Origin: Choanephora cucurbitarum
Lineage: Eukaryota; Mucoromycota; Mucoromycetes; Mucorales; Choanephoraceae
NCBI GenBank assembly: GCA_025331435.1
Contig: JAIWNI010000060.1
Coordinates: 62,001 to 126,000, forward strand
Direction: 5' to 3'
DNA: 64,000 nucleotides
This document shows, piece after piece, positions 34,059-46,587 of this stretch (its first letter is position 1; every line of letters starts with the position of its first letter). A program made the translations under genes and the position numbers. The notes under the pieces are model-generated. The model was not told the origin of the DNA. It searched no databases and saw only the letters and a list, made by a program, of their open reading frames with translations.

Positions 34059-37000
34059 TTCTTCTATACCATTTTTCCGTTTATTAAGAATAATAAACAA
34101 GCAATCATAGTTTACGGAAAATAATATAAAGTTTCTTATTTTTTGACATCATTTTAAATCTGAATTGTTTCATCATTCCCAACTTTGATTAAAAGAATTA
34201 GCGTCATTGAATAAATTGTACCTTTTTTATTTTCTCAGCTATGATCTCATCTATCCTATCGTCTTTAAATGATGCTATAAAACAACATTTATACCAGACC
34301 TGTTACACACTAAAGAGATATGATTAGGCAGCTACATCACTGAACACAAAGATCATCGTTTCTCTTCTTGACTCAATACCCATGACTTAGGTTATGAACA
34401 ACAATAAACACTGTAACTAAATAGGAAAATAAGAGCTGCAACAACAAACAGTACTGCAAGTTGCCAACACATGCAAAGGTACCAAGGCTGGATAAGAGCC
34501 TGTTTATCTTAAAAGACAGTCTGTTGTCCTTAGGAATAAATGAAGGGAACCGGGTTTCGGCTGACATTCAAAGTCTCTTTCTTTTTTTTTTTCTTCAACA
34601 TACAAGAAACTTGGCTTTGCCTGAAAAACATTCATAGCCAGTGTTTCTTTAGAGACACAAAAAAAACTCGCTATTTCTACTTGTTTTCGAATTCAATAGT
34701 TGAAACCATATCTACCGAATGATCATTACTGTCCTTAATAAACTTGCATATGACATCACATATGCTTCTAATACAAGCTATAGATTAGATCTTCTAAGCA
34801 TAGTCTCAAATACGAACACTTAGAGGCCAAAGAACGGATAGGTTACACTAAGACATCAAGTGAATAGCTCATCATACTGACAAGGGTTTATGATAGTTCA
34901 TTTCTGATTTCAGAGAGAGAGAGAAAATGCAGGAGGCTTCTTTGGGCCCCCTCTCCTTTTTTTTATATGTGTCAAGCAATATACCTTTGTGGTACATAAG
35001 TGCATGAATTTTGATGCTAACTTTGAAAAAGCAATGAATGTAGTTATATTAACCTAATAAGCTATCAAGTAACTATGATACGTTTCTTGACCAACTAGAA
35101 ATTTACACTATCGTCTATGATAGAACAAAGAATGTAATTAGAATGAGAAGCGAGGTTAATTATTTTTTCAAATAGGCTGAATCTCGGCATACTTCTATGT
35201 TTCCTTAGGCGATTGATTGAATCAGGTTGACTGAATATCTTTGTAGAGAAAGGCAGAAACAAACAAAGTGGTATACAACAGGAGAATTTCATAAGATACA
35301 ATCATTATGCTTGATTGAGTTCAATCTTTGAATCAGTTAAGAGAAAAAAAAAGGCAAAGAGAAAAAGGTGCTTCATGTAAGGGTATGTTCGATCGAAGAA
35401 CAGCTATCCTTTAGCATGAAAATCACCTTAAGCGCTAAATCTTCATTTGGTTTAAGATTATGTTCCCTATGAGAGTCTATTTCTCAATCAGAGCAGCCCT
35501 CTTCAATGAAGCGATTATAGATTGAGTTACAATCAAAGCCCTTTTTTTTTAATTGATTAAAAAAGAAAAGAAAAATTAACTCAAAGTATAGATTGAAAGG
35601 CATACATGATAGTAGAACGATGCAACTAGATCAACAATGAGCTTGAGCAATTTCAATCAGCTTTGTTGCTTTGTTTCTTATTTTTAAAGTACAGATGCTT
35701 TTTTTAAGCCAAAGAGTTTGAAATTCTAATTTTATCACAACAATTAATTTAGCCTATGATATGTTCTCGCTTAAAAACAAGACTGATAGAAACGGAACTC
35801 AATTTCAACCTGTTGAAAATGATGAACATTGTTATCATTTTGCCTTGTTGATTGAAATCATTTCAATATGTTGTTATAGACAACACGTCTTCTTTAATCA
35901 TTAATACAAATGCAATTTAGGGTGACATGGCTTGGAAAGACACTCAAAAAAAATCAAATTCTCCATTTTAATCAAAAGTAGATCTGTGCTCTGTTTAGTG
36001 AAAAAAAAAAAGTATGTGTAACCTGAATGAAAAATGTTATTGTGTATTTCTTTTTATCGCGATTTGATCTAGAACACGAGTCAACAAGTTGAAGTTCAGG
36101 TACCACAGACAGTAATTTTTCCCTCCTCTTTTTGTCCCCTTTGCTATTGCGCGCATTGTTCACTAAATTGTCCATGTCTCTCTTTTTTTTTTATTTGAAA
36201 GAAATCTTGAGTTTATGACTTTGTTTATTTCTTGAAAACAATCTTTACCCCCCTCGTTTTTTAAATCTCTGTAACAAACAAAATGGGAAAATGTTATGAT
36301 TTCAATTTCATGCTTGAGATAAATGATTAATAAACATAAGGAAAAAGTACATGCTTGCACTAAAAGGCTGTGTTTGAAGGAGTTTCTATTATAAAAAGAA
36401 AGGAATTGAAATCCAAGAAGTTCAGACAGACCAGCTCTTCTGAAAAGAATTGTGGTAATTTTTTTTAGATAAGAGACAGTTTAGTTTAAAGCACGGCCCT
36501 CATAAAAAACAATAGTGACTTATTCAGACAACATGAGTTATATTCGTGATAAAATTCATCATTCAATAGAAATGCAATTGAATATTTGACTTGCACTCTC
36601 TGTACCAAGTCTTGGAAAAAAGGTTAGTCATACAACATTGCTTTGTTATGACAGAGAAACACGCTCAAAGTATCTTGATAAAATTGTTGTTTTGAGCTGA
36701 AGCAGAGTACTTTATATACTATTTACGTCTTTTTTGCACTTCTTTCTAGAGGGAGGATTACTTGAACAATGCATGTTCAGTGTGTTCTTCACTCTCTTAT
36801 GTGTTGTTGGCTAAAGCACTTAGACTATAATGCTATACTAGCTGTTTGTCTAAAACCTTATTTGTGATTACATGATGATATCCATATCATCAACTTACGT
36901 CCGCACAACCGGGAAAAAATGATCTTCTTCAGTCCATGAATAGAACTATAAGAAGGAGGCTATTTTAAACAATCACTCCGCTTCAATAGTTCTGTTGATA

Positions 37001-39669
37001 GATTTCCCTGATGGAATACTTGCCCTTCAGGTGTCTCCAACATTCTCCTCCTAATAAAGACGCCTCAGTCTCCTTCCAATTGACAAAAGGAAAAGCGCAT
37101 GGGCCTTTCTCTCCTTCTAGTCTGAGCTGTCTACTAGGTAGCTTCGTGTTTTGTATGCTTTGATCAGATCAAAAGCAAAAACTTGCATGAATTCTTTTTT
37201 TTTGTCATACAGTCAGCAACATCAACAGTCGTTTCGCAATGATACTGATAATTCCATAGAAAAGACCTTGAATCAAATGGCCGCCTTGAACTTCTTCCCA
37301 CCCTCATGTGCCCTTATTTGACATCGTCTTTGACTCCCTTTCTTTTAGGTCTCGTCTACTGAAACAATCAATGTATCAGCTTGGAATTTCATCAAACAAA
37401 CCTCAACACACTAGCAACTGTAAGCATTCCCCCATTCTCTTATCTAGCTCATTGCTTAACATGTTCTTTTGTATCTACTATCTTCATCCTCAGGTTTAAC
37501 TCTTGAAGAAAATCAAAGGGAAATATACAGATGAGAGACACTTAATTCTACTTGTGGTTCTTCCTCTCCCTATTTTTCTCTTTCTCTTCATGTTAATCAC
37601 AACTAGGATATGTTTCTTTTTTTAACAGAGCTACATTTGTCTCTCTCTGCTCAAACAAACGCCTTCTAACAATTATCTATATAACGACAAGTAAATGCGT
37701 GGCGTCAATCAAAGTGAGAGGGTCAATCTAAGTTTTTTTGGGCTGTTTGACTGTAGTATTCCTCTTGGACTCTGATTTAATCTGACAGGTTTCTGATGGA
37801 ACCCTTAATTTGTTCTTCTCTGAGATACTGCAGATCAAAATCTTGCTTGTTTCAAACACTATTCATATCCTGTTTGTAAATCAAACACAGATACTTCCTA
37901 AATAGATGATTCATTTCAATCTTATCACCTGATTTTCGACTGTTGGACATTGTTAAGAAGTTGGTTAATGTACACAATCATGAATAAGCTCTTTTTTTTA
38001 GGGAGAAACTCCATCGCTTGATCTGACTTTCTATTCTTATGAATGTCAGTCATGTCTCGGCTAATTATTTTTCTATATTGATCTTAAAAAAATACTATGT
38101 TACTCGAGGAATAGAAATAATAGCAGAAAAAAAATAGCATGTAATCATGAGGTATATTAATATAACTCAATACAACACCTTTTTCTTTTTCTTTCATTCA
38201 CCAAATGAAAAGCTTTTTTTTTTGCTTATCTAATGATCTTGAAACAAAAATACAAAGAGAAGGCGGACATCGCCATTCTTGTCCAATTGCCACGAAGACG
38301 AGAATGACGGTTGATTATACAAAATCCGAAAAGACAAAGTTATATTACATGACCTGTGTTACTTTCCTATTTCTGGTAATACCAAGCTATATTCTCAGAA
38401 AGAAAGAGGAATTCCTGATCAAAGAAAAGCTCACGTGTTTGTCTACTATATTGGTTACGCGTAAATGCTTAATTCTGTTCTGTATGTCAATATTAGACCC
38501 TATAAATCTCCATTTGGGCACAGTATACCATTCATTTCAACGGAAATTAGGATTTGTCATTGGAATTCTCGAGAGGAAAGAAAAGCTTGTCCTTTCTATC
38601 TAAGAAGCGATAGATCAAAATGTGTGCGACATTCAAAAGTGCATTGATTTCAATTCACTTACATGTGAAAAGTTCTTTTTAATTGGCCTTGAAAGGAGAG
38701 AGAAAGAGAGAGAGGGGAGTTATAATGTCACTTTTTGTCAACAGTTGTTAAATTGAAACCTGGACAAAAGAGGGAAAATTCTTTCAGAATAGTTTAGGTC
38801 TGTTCCTGAATTTCAAAAAGAACAACACTAATAACACAGTCTCTCCTGCTACCACATTTGTTCATTCAGTCTACTTTTTTTTTCTTCAAACTACTCCTCA
38901 GTTTCTCTTTTGTTTCGCAGAAAAAGAAAAGCAATAATAGGAGCACAGGATCCGTTCTTAAGGTGCAGAGAACAAAAGAAAGAGAGAGACAGAGAGAGTG
39001 AATTGGATTAATTTAGACTTCTTTGTGTACTTACTCAAACTCTGTCTTACTATACTAAAATGACTTTCTTGAAAGATGAAATAGTATTAAGCAATAAGGC
39101 TTTAAGGAAACAGGTTTGTTTATTGAATAATAACTCATCTTAAGTATGGTTAAGCTTAATTGTCACCTCAAGAGATTGATTTTACAATAAGCACTAAAAT
39201 AAGATAAGCCTACTTTTCGTTTTTTAGAAAAAAAAAGTCAGCTTGTCATAAAAAAAAGAGGTAAAATGGAGCAGGCCTGGATGATCTAAGTGCCGTTCAT
39301 TTCCTTTCTTTTTTCTTAGCCTAAATCCGTGGACAAGAAATGGAAATTTTTCTGTAGACCTACTTCAAACAATCTCAGTCACGAGTCAGAAACACAATTT
39401 GACATTGGGAATTCATTTAAAGTTGCATATTAAAATAGATAGGAGAGAAAAAAGAGACGGGATACATGGCTGTGGTACAAGAAAAAAAAAACTATAACAT
39501 TAAGAGACTATCCTTTCTTTCTCTCTTTCTCTTTCTCTTTCTCTTTCTCTTTCTCTTTCTCTTTCTCTTTCTTTCTTTCTTTCTTTCTTTCTTTTTTTCT
39601 TCTCTCTTTCTTTCTTTCTCTCCTTTTTTTCTCTCTCTATCACTAATTTTGTACATAATCTAATTTATA
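34059..39669. other. 5.6-kb gene-poor spacer
   Basis: No gene, tRNA or transposon domain recognised. Frames of up to 132 codons exist (38205-38603, after a T/C-rich tract), but the product is mostly hydrophobic and basic with no domain and no splicing support. It has many poly-T, poly-A and CT tracts. The last 120 bp are the TTTCTC repeat. It may contain fast-evolving or non-coding transcripts that cannot be read here. Confidence 0.4.
39512..39646. repeat. (CTTTCT)n/(TTTC)n pyrimidine microsatellite
   Basis: About 130 bp of almost pure pyrimidine, built from CTTTCT hexamers then TTTC tetramers, ending 25 bp before the start codon at 39670. It may double as the leader or promoter element of that gene. 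Confidence 0.9.
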
Positions 39670-41270
39670 ATGGAAAGCCTATCTTATAGTCAACGCATTG
39701 GCACATTAATAGCACAAGTAAACGATGATGTGCTTCGAAATAATCTACAGCATGAAATCCGAAAACTCATAGAAGATCAACAGAATCTTGTGTCCATGAT
39801 TCATAATCAAGCACAGACATTCAAGATCGAAGCAGAAGAAATGAAAGATATCATTCACGACAGTCAAAGACGATACGAAAAGGCAGTCAGAGAGATGCAA
39901 TTCTACAAAAAAAAGTACGATAAACTAATTGAGTCACTTCACCATCCATCATCAGACTACTCTGAGCGAGTGACACCCTGGATTGAGGACAGAAGGCGCT
40001 TCAGAGACAGCTCTTCTGCCAGTCTTCATAGTTCAATATCCAGCAGCACCAATGAATCTCAGACGTATGATGATCGAAAACCACCCAGCTTCTCTCGAAA
40101 TCCATCTATCGTTTCAGGCTATTCAACGCCCAGTAGCGTGGCTGCCTCTTCCACCACAGGCACCACTCGAGTTTCACTCTCTGCAGTGACAGCCACAGGC
40201 ACTCTTAAGATACAACAACAAAAGACAGATCCATTGATCTTTGGTGGTTCAGAAGCCTTTTGGGAAACCATCAGTAAAAGTCAAGGTGATGATTCGACAG
40301 TTGAGAAAATCATAAGGTTAAACATAAAAGAAAAAAAATAAAAAAAAGATAAAAACCATTCAACTTTTCTTTTTTTTAATAGTAATTTTCTTCGCCGAGG
40401 TGGATCACCTAATACTGCTATGCAACAACCCTCACAGAATGCTGTCAAATATGGCTATGGTATGATCCATGCTCTTATTGTTACTAAATCCCCTGCATCA
40501 TTGGATCTACTCCTACAACAAGGAGCAAATCCAAATGCAATGTCCATGAGTCAACTAGATGAGGATAGAGTATGTGTGTTGAATACAGGGAGAACACAGA
40601 AGACTGATCTTGTTATAGGTATCTCCATGTTATTTGGCTGCACGTATAGGGTGGTTTGAAGGTCTGCAGAGATTAGTTCAGGCAGGTGGAGATCTGATGT
40701 CTGCTCGTGGCCATGGCAAGAAAAAGAAGACTGCATTACATGTGGCTGCAGAAATGGGTCATGCTTCCATTGTGAACTTTATCATTGCCATGACAGAGGG
40801 TGTACTCAATATGGAAATTGACAGTACAGGTAAAAATAAATAAATAAAATTCAAGTAGACATGCTATTTTACTTATCTTCTATTGAACAGGAGCCAATGC
40901 ATTACATTATGCCTGTTTATCAGGTCATCGAGATCTTGTAGCTTATATTCTGAGAGTATGTCAAATACCTGTTTCGAAACCAGATAACCGAGGAGAAGTC
41001 CCATTGCATTGGGCAACACGAAGCGGCAGTTTAGAGATTGTGGCATTATTAGTCGAGAAGCATGGATCTGACGTGAATTCGTTTGTATACAAAAAAGTCA
41101 ACACACCCTATGATTTGGCCAAATTGTCTGGACACAAGAAGGTCGCTGATTATATCAAGAACAGAGGTGGTCTTTCCACCAAGAAGATGGAAAAGAAACA
41201 AGAAGAAGAAATGGCGAGGAAAGTGCCACAACAGCTTGAGAGTAGACTAGCAATGAACGGCATGTTTTAA
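39670..41270 (+). CDS. coiled-coil and ankyrin-repeat protein
   Basis: Four exons (39670-40316, 40383-40569, 40619-40829, 40891-41270), phases joined, 474 aa. Residues 1-95 form a coiled coil (LRNNLQHEIRKLIEDQQNL and following). Residues 100-190 are Ser/Thr-rich and likely disordered. About five ankyrin repeats occupy 230-440; clear ones include YGMIHALIVTKSPASLDLLL, KTALHVAAEMGHASIVNFII, NALHYACLSGHRDLVAYIL and PLHWATRSGSLEIVALLV. The last repeat has PYDLAKLSGHKKVADYI, followed by a Lys/Glu-rich tail. Ankyrin arrays mediate protein binding; no enzyme domain is present, so it is probably an adaptor. The kinase gene starts only 190 bp downstream on the same strand; functional linkage is possible but unsupported. 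Confidence 0.85.
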
Positions 41271-41460
41271 AAATAAAAGTCGGAGTTCCTTATTTCTCTC
41301 TCACACACACGCTGTTGATTTTTTGGTAAAGCTGCATGCTGTGTTCTCGGAATTACAAAATTAAAGAAAATCATATATTTATCTATTTATTTTTTCTTTT
41401 TTTTTCCCTCTCTCTCTCTATTTTTTTTTCTGTCTTCACTAACGCGTTTCATCTGTCAAC

Positions 41461-44168
41461 ATGGGATTAAACGCTGTTGCCGATCAATTCAGAAAATGGA
41501 AGCGTAATACACATCATAGTCGAGAAATGGCATTGAATTATCGTCATGAATATCCAGCTCAGTATCAGGATCATAACAGACAAATCGAAGCACTGCCTCC
41601 TCCTCCTCCTGCTCCTGCCAAAAAATCTCGGAAACCCACCAAACAATACCCACCCAGCCCTGACACATTTCTTCAAGGTATTGGTGACTATACCTTTGTT
41701 CGACAGGTGGGTCAGGGCAAATTCAGTCGAGTCATTCTATCATATCATAGCCTAACAAAACGACAGGTGGCTATCAAGGTAAATACATGAGAGAGGCACA
41801 AGACAATAGTTTCTATATCAAATAAAAAAGAAAGATCATAGATAAACGACAACATGATTATAGAGTCATGTCAAGACTTGTTCGAGAAATCTCGCTGATG
41901 GAAGCACTCAATCATCCCAACATTGTTCAGTTATATGAAACATACGAAACAACAGACTCGATGTTTATTGTGATGGAATATGTCGATGGATTTAACTTGG
42001 ATGAGTTTTTACAGCAAAATGGTGGTAAATTACCAGAAAACCAAGCCAGAGATATTTTTAGACAAATGGTAGCTGCCATGGATTATTGCCATTCTCGTTG
42101 GGTAGTTCATCGTGATTTAAAGGTAAATGTTTCTGCTTATTTCAAAAAAGGGGAAAATAACCAATCATTTTTCTGTATTAGACACCCAATATTTTATTGA
42201 CAAAGGACCTTCAAGTAAAAATTGCTGATTTTGGATTAGGCAACCGCTACGGTAGAAGAAGATTAAGAACAATTTGTGGTAAGTAAAAAAAAACAAACAA
42301 TTTTTTTTCATTAACCAATGAAATGAATTAGGTTCTATGCTCTATTATAGTCCTGAAATCATCAATGGGCAGGGATATACAGGTCCAGAAGTTGATTGTT
42401 GGTGCTTAGGAGTATCTTTGTATCGTATGACAGTAGGACAGGAGCCTTTTGCTAGTGCTAATAGTAAAGTACCTGATTTTTTTTTATATATTTATTTTTA
42501 ACCTTAAATTCTGTAAAAGCTGTAGGTGATTTAAGAAAAGATGTTACTGCCGGCAATTTCATTGTTCCACCTCAACTCAGTATAGAACTGAAAAATACGA
42601 TAACAAAGTGCATGTCAGTAGATAAAAGTAAGCGAACTCGTGTTCATTTGGCATTAAAAGGTGATCCATGGCTTTTCGATAATGGTCGGTTACCCGATAT
42701 ATTCAGCTACGGTGTGCAAAACGCAATGGCAGCCGTCATCACAGCTGGAGAAGAGGACGACCTTGCACTTCGAAAAAAAGAAAGAGAACGTATGAAGTAT
42801 CAACACATTAAAGACATGGAGGAAGAGAAACGCTCAAAAAAGGCAGTCAAGCGTACCATCGTCTGCCATCCCAAGAATCCCTCTATCTATTTCACAAGCG
42901 CTGTACCACACTCACCTAAATCAGAAGATACCTATATCAACAGCGAGGCACAACGCCACCTTTTGCTTCAAAAAATCAATGAATTCTCTCGACAGATGCA
43001 ACTGTCTTCTGCACATAAGGCAGGCAATAAATCACCTATCCGTCACTTGTTGCGAAAACTGAAGCAGCCTGATCAAACATTGACCCATCTTCCATCCATA
43101 CCACCTAATACATCTCAACCCAATGTTTCGCATCCACCTTCCATCAGAAAAACCAATTCAAACATGAGTTTGTCTCAACTATACCAACGTGTCACTAAAG
43201 ACCAAGTGCATTACTATACATTTCAATTGACACCACAGCTTGCTCTTCAATTGACTGGCGTAGGTGAATCTTCTGCTGCTCTCCATCAATCATCACAACA
43301 GGAAGATGAGACAGCCATGATGCTGGTCATTCGAGGCATCTGTGATATCATGGGCATCACTTACCACCGCGACAAACATGGCCGCCTTGTCTGTGTGATG
43401 GCTCTGGAAGACTACATTGAAGACCGATCTCGCTCATTCTATAAGCTGAGACGAAGAGACAGTAAGCTCGTCATGTCCAATCAATCACTCAACACGTCCA
43501 CTCATCTACCCGCCGAACATGACGGCAGCCAAGCTTCTTTTAGTCGGAGCAGTGTGGGCCTGTCCGACATGAACCGTTCTTCTCATTTCGTCAACAATAG
43601 CAAATTCAGCAAATTCAAACGTATGACAAGCCATGTCCTCTCCAGCATTTTCCCTTATCATTCTTCCACTCTTGTTGTCCATGACAGTCGATCTGTTCGA
43701 CACCCACCTTTTCCTAATCTGAATGGAAGCAGTCGATTTACGACCACAAGCAACCATCAGCGTAATGGATCCTCTGCCTTTGGACAACCTCCACAGCCTG
43801 CCACAGGAGAAGAAGAAGAGGATGGACAAGAAAAAAAATCTGGTGTCGTGATCTTTGCGATCGAAATCATCTCGCTCTCAAAAGACCTTCAGAATCGTAT
43901 TGCAGCCGTCAAGATGTCCAAGCTGGAAGGCTCCTCCAAGGTGTTTCGTATTGGTTGTGGTTGGATCACGGGTGTGATTGGACAGAACATCACGACAACT
44001 ACCTTGAGCGATCAATTCCGTAATCTTATGATAGACAATAATACACCTGATATACCCGACTTTGTTACCATGACAAAGCCAAAGCTTAGTAAGCCCAAGT
44101 CTAATCTTAGTCTCATGTCACCTTCCCTTCATTCTGCCTCTTCACATATTGCTCCTCAGAAATTCTAA
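41461..44168 (+). CDS. Ser/Thr protein kinase, Snf1/AMPK-related (CAMK-like)
   Basis: Five exons (41461-41778, 41835-42122, 42182-42278, 42332-42463, 42526-44168), phases joined, 825 aa. A Pro-rich N-terminus (about 45-70) precedes the kinase domain, with glycine loop VGQGKFSRVIL (about 81-91), VAIK lysine at exon 1's end, catalytic HRDLKTPN (198-205, Asp200 and Asn205 intact), DFGLGN (218-223), and a substrate-binding segment like SPEIINGQGYTGPEVDCWCLG. DFGLGN and the region after it resemble Snf1/AMPK and MARK kinases. After the domain there is a long Ser/Pro-rich linker. A C-terminal segment (AIEIISLSKDLQNRIAAVKM ... FRIGCGWITG) may be a KA1-type autoinhibitory or membrane-binding domain. 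HRDLK is followed by Thr instead of the usual Pro. All catalytic residues are present, so it should be active. The specific pathway is not determinable. Confidence 0.9.
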
Positions 44169-44182
44169 TTTTTATTTTTATT

Positions 44183-44707
44183 TTAATCCTGTTTGTCATT
44201 AAATAATGTTTCACGTTTATGCAATTGATCGTTTTCGTGTATTAAAGCTAATAGATGAGAATCAGCAGGTAATGAATTTCGTAGTTGGCGCATGCCTCTA
44301 TCCATGCCGAGTAAACCGCCTAATGTTAGACCTGTAAATGTACCCACTACAAAAAAAAAGAGAGGATGATAAATAAAAGTAAGCTCCTTTGTTTCTTGTC
44401 AATAGTTTACATATTGTAGGTATAGCCGTTCTTGGTGTTCCAGTTGTTGATCGCGATCGAGCTATTGAGAATCAGAAAATTGGATCTAAAGGACAAATAG
44501 TGATCTTACCCCATAAGCGAGCAGAGACACCAAGTGAAGCAGCACCAATCATGGCTATAGAACTGTCAGCATCTAGCCAAAGTGGATAAAGCATCTTTGA
44601 GTACCCATGGTAACAAAATTGAACATGGATGAACTTATGACTAATCGCTCTTCATCGGAAGGTTGATAGTTGATAAGTTGTCGTTTGATATCTTCTTCAG
44701 TTGTCAT
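44183..44707 (-). CDS. small putative membrane protein, unknown family
   Basis: Model: exons 44605-44707, 44510-44572, 44411-44461 and 44183-44346, giving 126 aa. It starts MTTEEDIKRQLINYQ. Later segments are SSIAMIGAASLGVSARLW (hydrophobic), a short Thr/Pro-rich linker, and GTFTGLTLGGLLGMDRGM, a glycine-rich hydrophobic segment, followed by a charged tail ending NDKQD. This two-helix hairpin with glycine packing motifs resembles small mitochondrial or ER membrane proteins, but I cannot name the family. The first intron is uncertain: the donor at 44604 makes a 32-nt intron, while one at 44634 makes a 62-nt intron with the same phase and 116 aa. An upstream frame at 44765-44900 may be part of the gene but its phase does not join. 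The stop lies 14 bp from the kinase gene's stop on the other strand. Confidence 0.6.
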
Positions 44708-45533
44708 AATTGTTGCTTTCTTTGAGAGAAATAAAAAGAGAGAGAGAGAGGGAGAGACGTGTTACCTTGACTTGAATTTTTTTGGTCTGACTTTCATATT
44801 TTGGTATCCAAGACTGTCGGTGCTCTCTAAAAGCCCAGAGAAGAGGAAGGCATTTAGTTTATCATCTGCTAGATACTCTGACAACGGCAGCAATGCAGAA
44901 GGGGAAACATAAGGCATTCGATGAATTCATTTCTGTTTATTTACGCTACATAAAAGTAACTAAATGTCTTGACTGTACGTTATTCTTCTTTTATTGCCTT
45001 TTATCGGTGCATTTGTTCAACAATGATAGAGACCAAAAGAAGGATTCAAAATGAGCACGGTTTTAAAGATAAGACGCTTATGCATTTCATTGAGGCAAAT
45101 AGCTTGAAGCGCATTGTTGTTCTCGTGATTTACCTTGTCCAGTCACTAAGCATGTTGCTTTCATTAGAAAGCTTTTGCTTTTTTCTTTACTCTCTTTGAT
45201 TGTAAAACCATTGATAGCTAAAGCCTTATCGACAACAACAAACACAGCTTGTTGAAAGTTATTGTCAGCAGTTTGGTCATGGCTAAATCGATAAACATGA
45301 TTTTTATAGTACAATGAAATCTTTCTTTTTCAAGAAATGTTTCCAAACATTTCCCTATAAAGTATACCTAATTGATTGTCTTTTCGAAAGATCAGGAAGC
45401 CACATTAAGAAAAAAGAAAGAGAGAAAGAGAGAGAAGGACGAAAATAAGTTGAACTTCTTCTTCGCCCATCTCTTCTTTCTTTCAAACAATCCTTTCTCT
45501 CTTTCTTTTTCTCTCTCTTTTGAAATCTTTTGC
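44708..45533. other. spacer with two unassigned protein-like frames
   Basis: On the minus strand, 44765-44900 reads MPYVSPSALLPLSEYLADDK and onward, followed by a GTAACA donor, and 45150-45314 reads YRFSHDQTADNNFQQAVFV and onward. Both look like coding exons but cannot be joined in phase to each other or to the gene at 44707. They may be remnants or exons of a gene I failed to model. A CT-rich leader precedes the gene at 45534. Confidence 0.35.
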
Positions 45534-46587
45534 ATGTATTATAGAGCATATATTATTGTCTTTTGGGCTTTCTTTTTGACTTATTTTCTAACTTGTGCTC
45601 GTAACGATTCAAAAGAAAACTGTACCACAATTGAAACTGTTACGTCTGTTTTACCGACAAGCACAATCATACTTGTACCAAAGCCTACCTCTACTTACAT
45701 ACCTGACTTAAATAGTAGTGAATGTTATTGTATACAAGATGGTAAGAGATGTGAATGTAGGCTACCATCAAAATATGAACCAGCTGTGGTTACTGTTGTG
45801 TCTCTCTTGATTGTTTTTGGATCCGTCATGATATTGGGTGGCTTTAAGCTATTTCGAGTTACAATTACCTTGGCAGGTTTTGTTATAGGATGTAAGTGCT
45901 CTATTTAAGAAAAAAAAAGAAAAAACCATGAAGTAACATAGTATATCTTATGAAAACAAAGGTATGATTGCCCTAATAGGCCTTCAAATCAATGAGCCCT
46001 TTGAAAGCTACCCTAATCCCTCTACTCTCTACCTCGGCGTTTGTATCAGTGTTGGACTTGTCTTTGGCATTATACTTATGGTGTTCTATCGTATTGGCAT
46101 GTATGCTCTCGTGATGTTGGCAGGCGTCTTACTTACTCTCTTTATCTGTGGCTGGAGAGAAGACTTTGTGATCCAGAATTTTGTTTATCGCTCCATACTT
46201 GCTCTCGCTCTAATGACACTATTTGTGTTTGGATTGGTGTTTACAGAATTCATTGCTATCGTTCTATCCACTTCATGGATAGGTTCATGCATGATTGGGC
46301 TGGGTATCGACTTGTTGATTCAAACAGGGTTTGTAGACGGGTTTTTGACCTTGTTGGATTTCAATGCAAAACGCAATAGTGAAAATCAATATCATTTGAA
46401 TCAGTTTCTGGTCAAGCGATTTGCACCTAATCAATATCATCCTGATTGGAAAGTGCAATCTTTAATGGGAGGCATTATTGGGCTATTTTTGGTTTCATCT
46501 GTATTTCAAGGATGGTTTAATAGAGGAAACAGATTTGGCCTTAATGTCATTCGAAATACGAATGATACCATTAGCAAAATTCAATAA
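45534..46587 (+). CDS. multi-span membrane protein of the TMEM198/TM7SF3-type
   Basis: Two exons (45534-45891, 45962-46587) give 327 aa. Residues 1-22 are a signal peptide or first helix. Residues 23-85 form an extracellular or lumenal part with six Cys, including ECYCIQDGKRCECR, probably disulfide-linked. Then come about seven to eight closely spaced hydrophobic segments from residue 90, including VVTVVSLLIVFGSVMILGGF, VCISVGLVFGIILMVFYR, ALVMLAGVLLTLFICG and MGGIIGLFLVSSVFQGW near the end. The glycine-rich helices and the pattern of helix pairs fit the DUF4203 family (TM7SF3/TMEM198) found widely in fungi and animals; function is poorly known, with trafficking and signalling roles reported for TMEM198 in animals. 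An intron of 70 nt falls in the first glycine helix. Family assignment is inference. Confidence 0.72.

Noticed and set aside
38205..38603. 132-codon plus-strand frame after a pyrimidine tract
   Set aside because: No recognisable domain, composition like random AT-rich translation, no splice partners.
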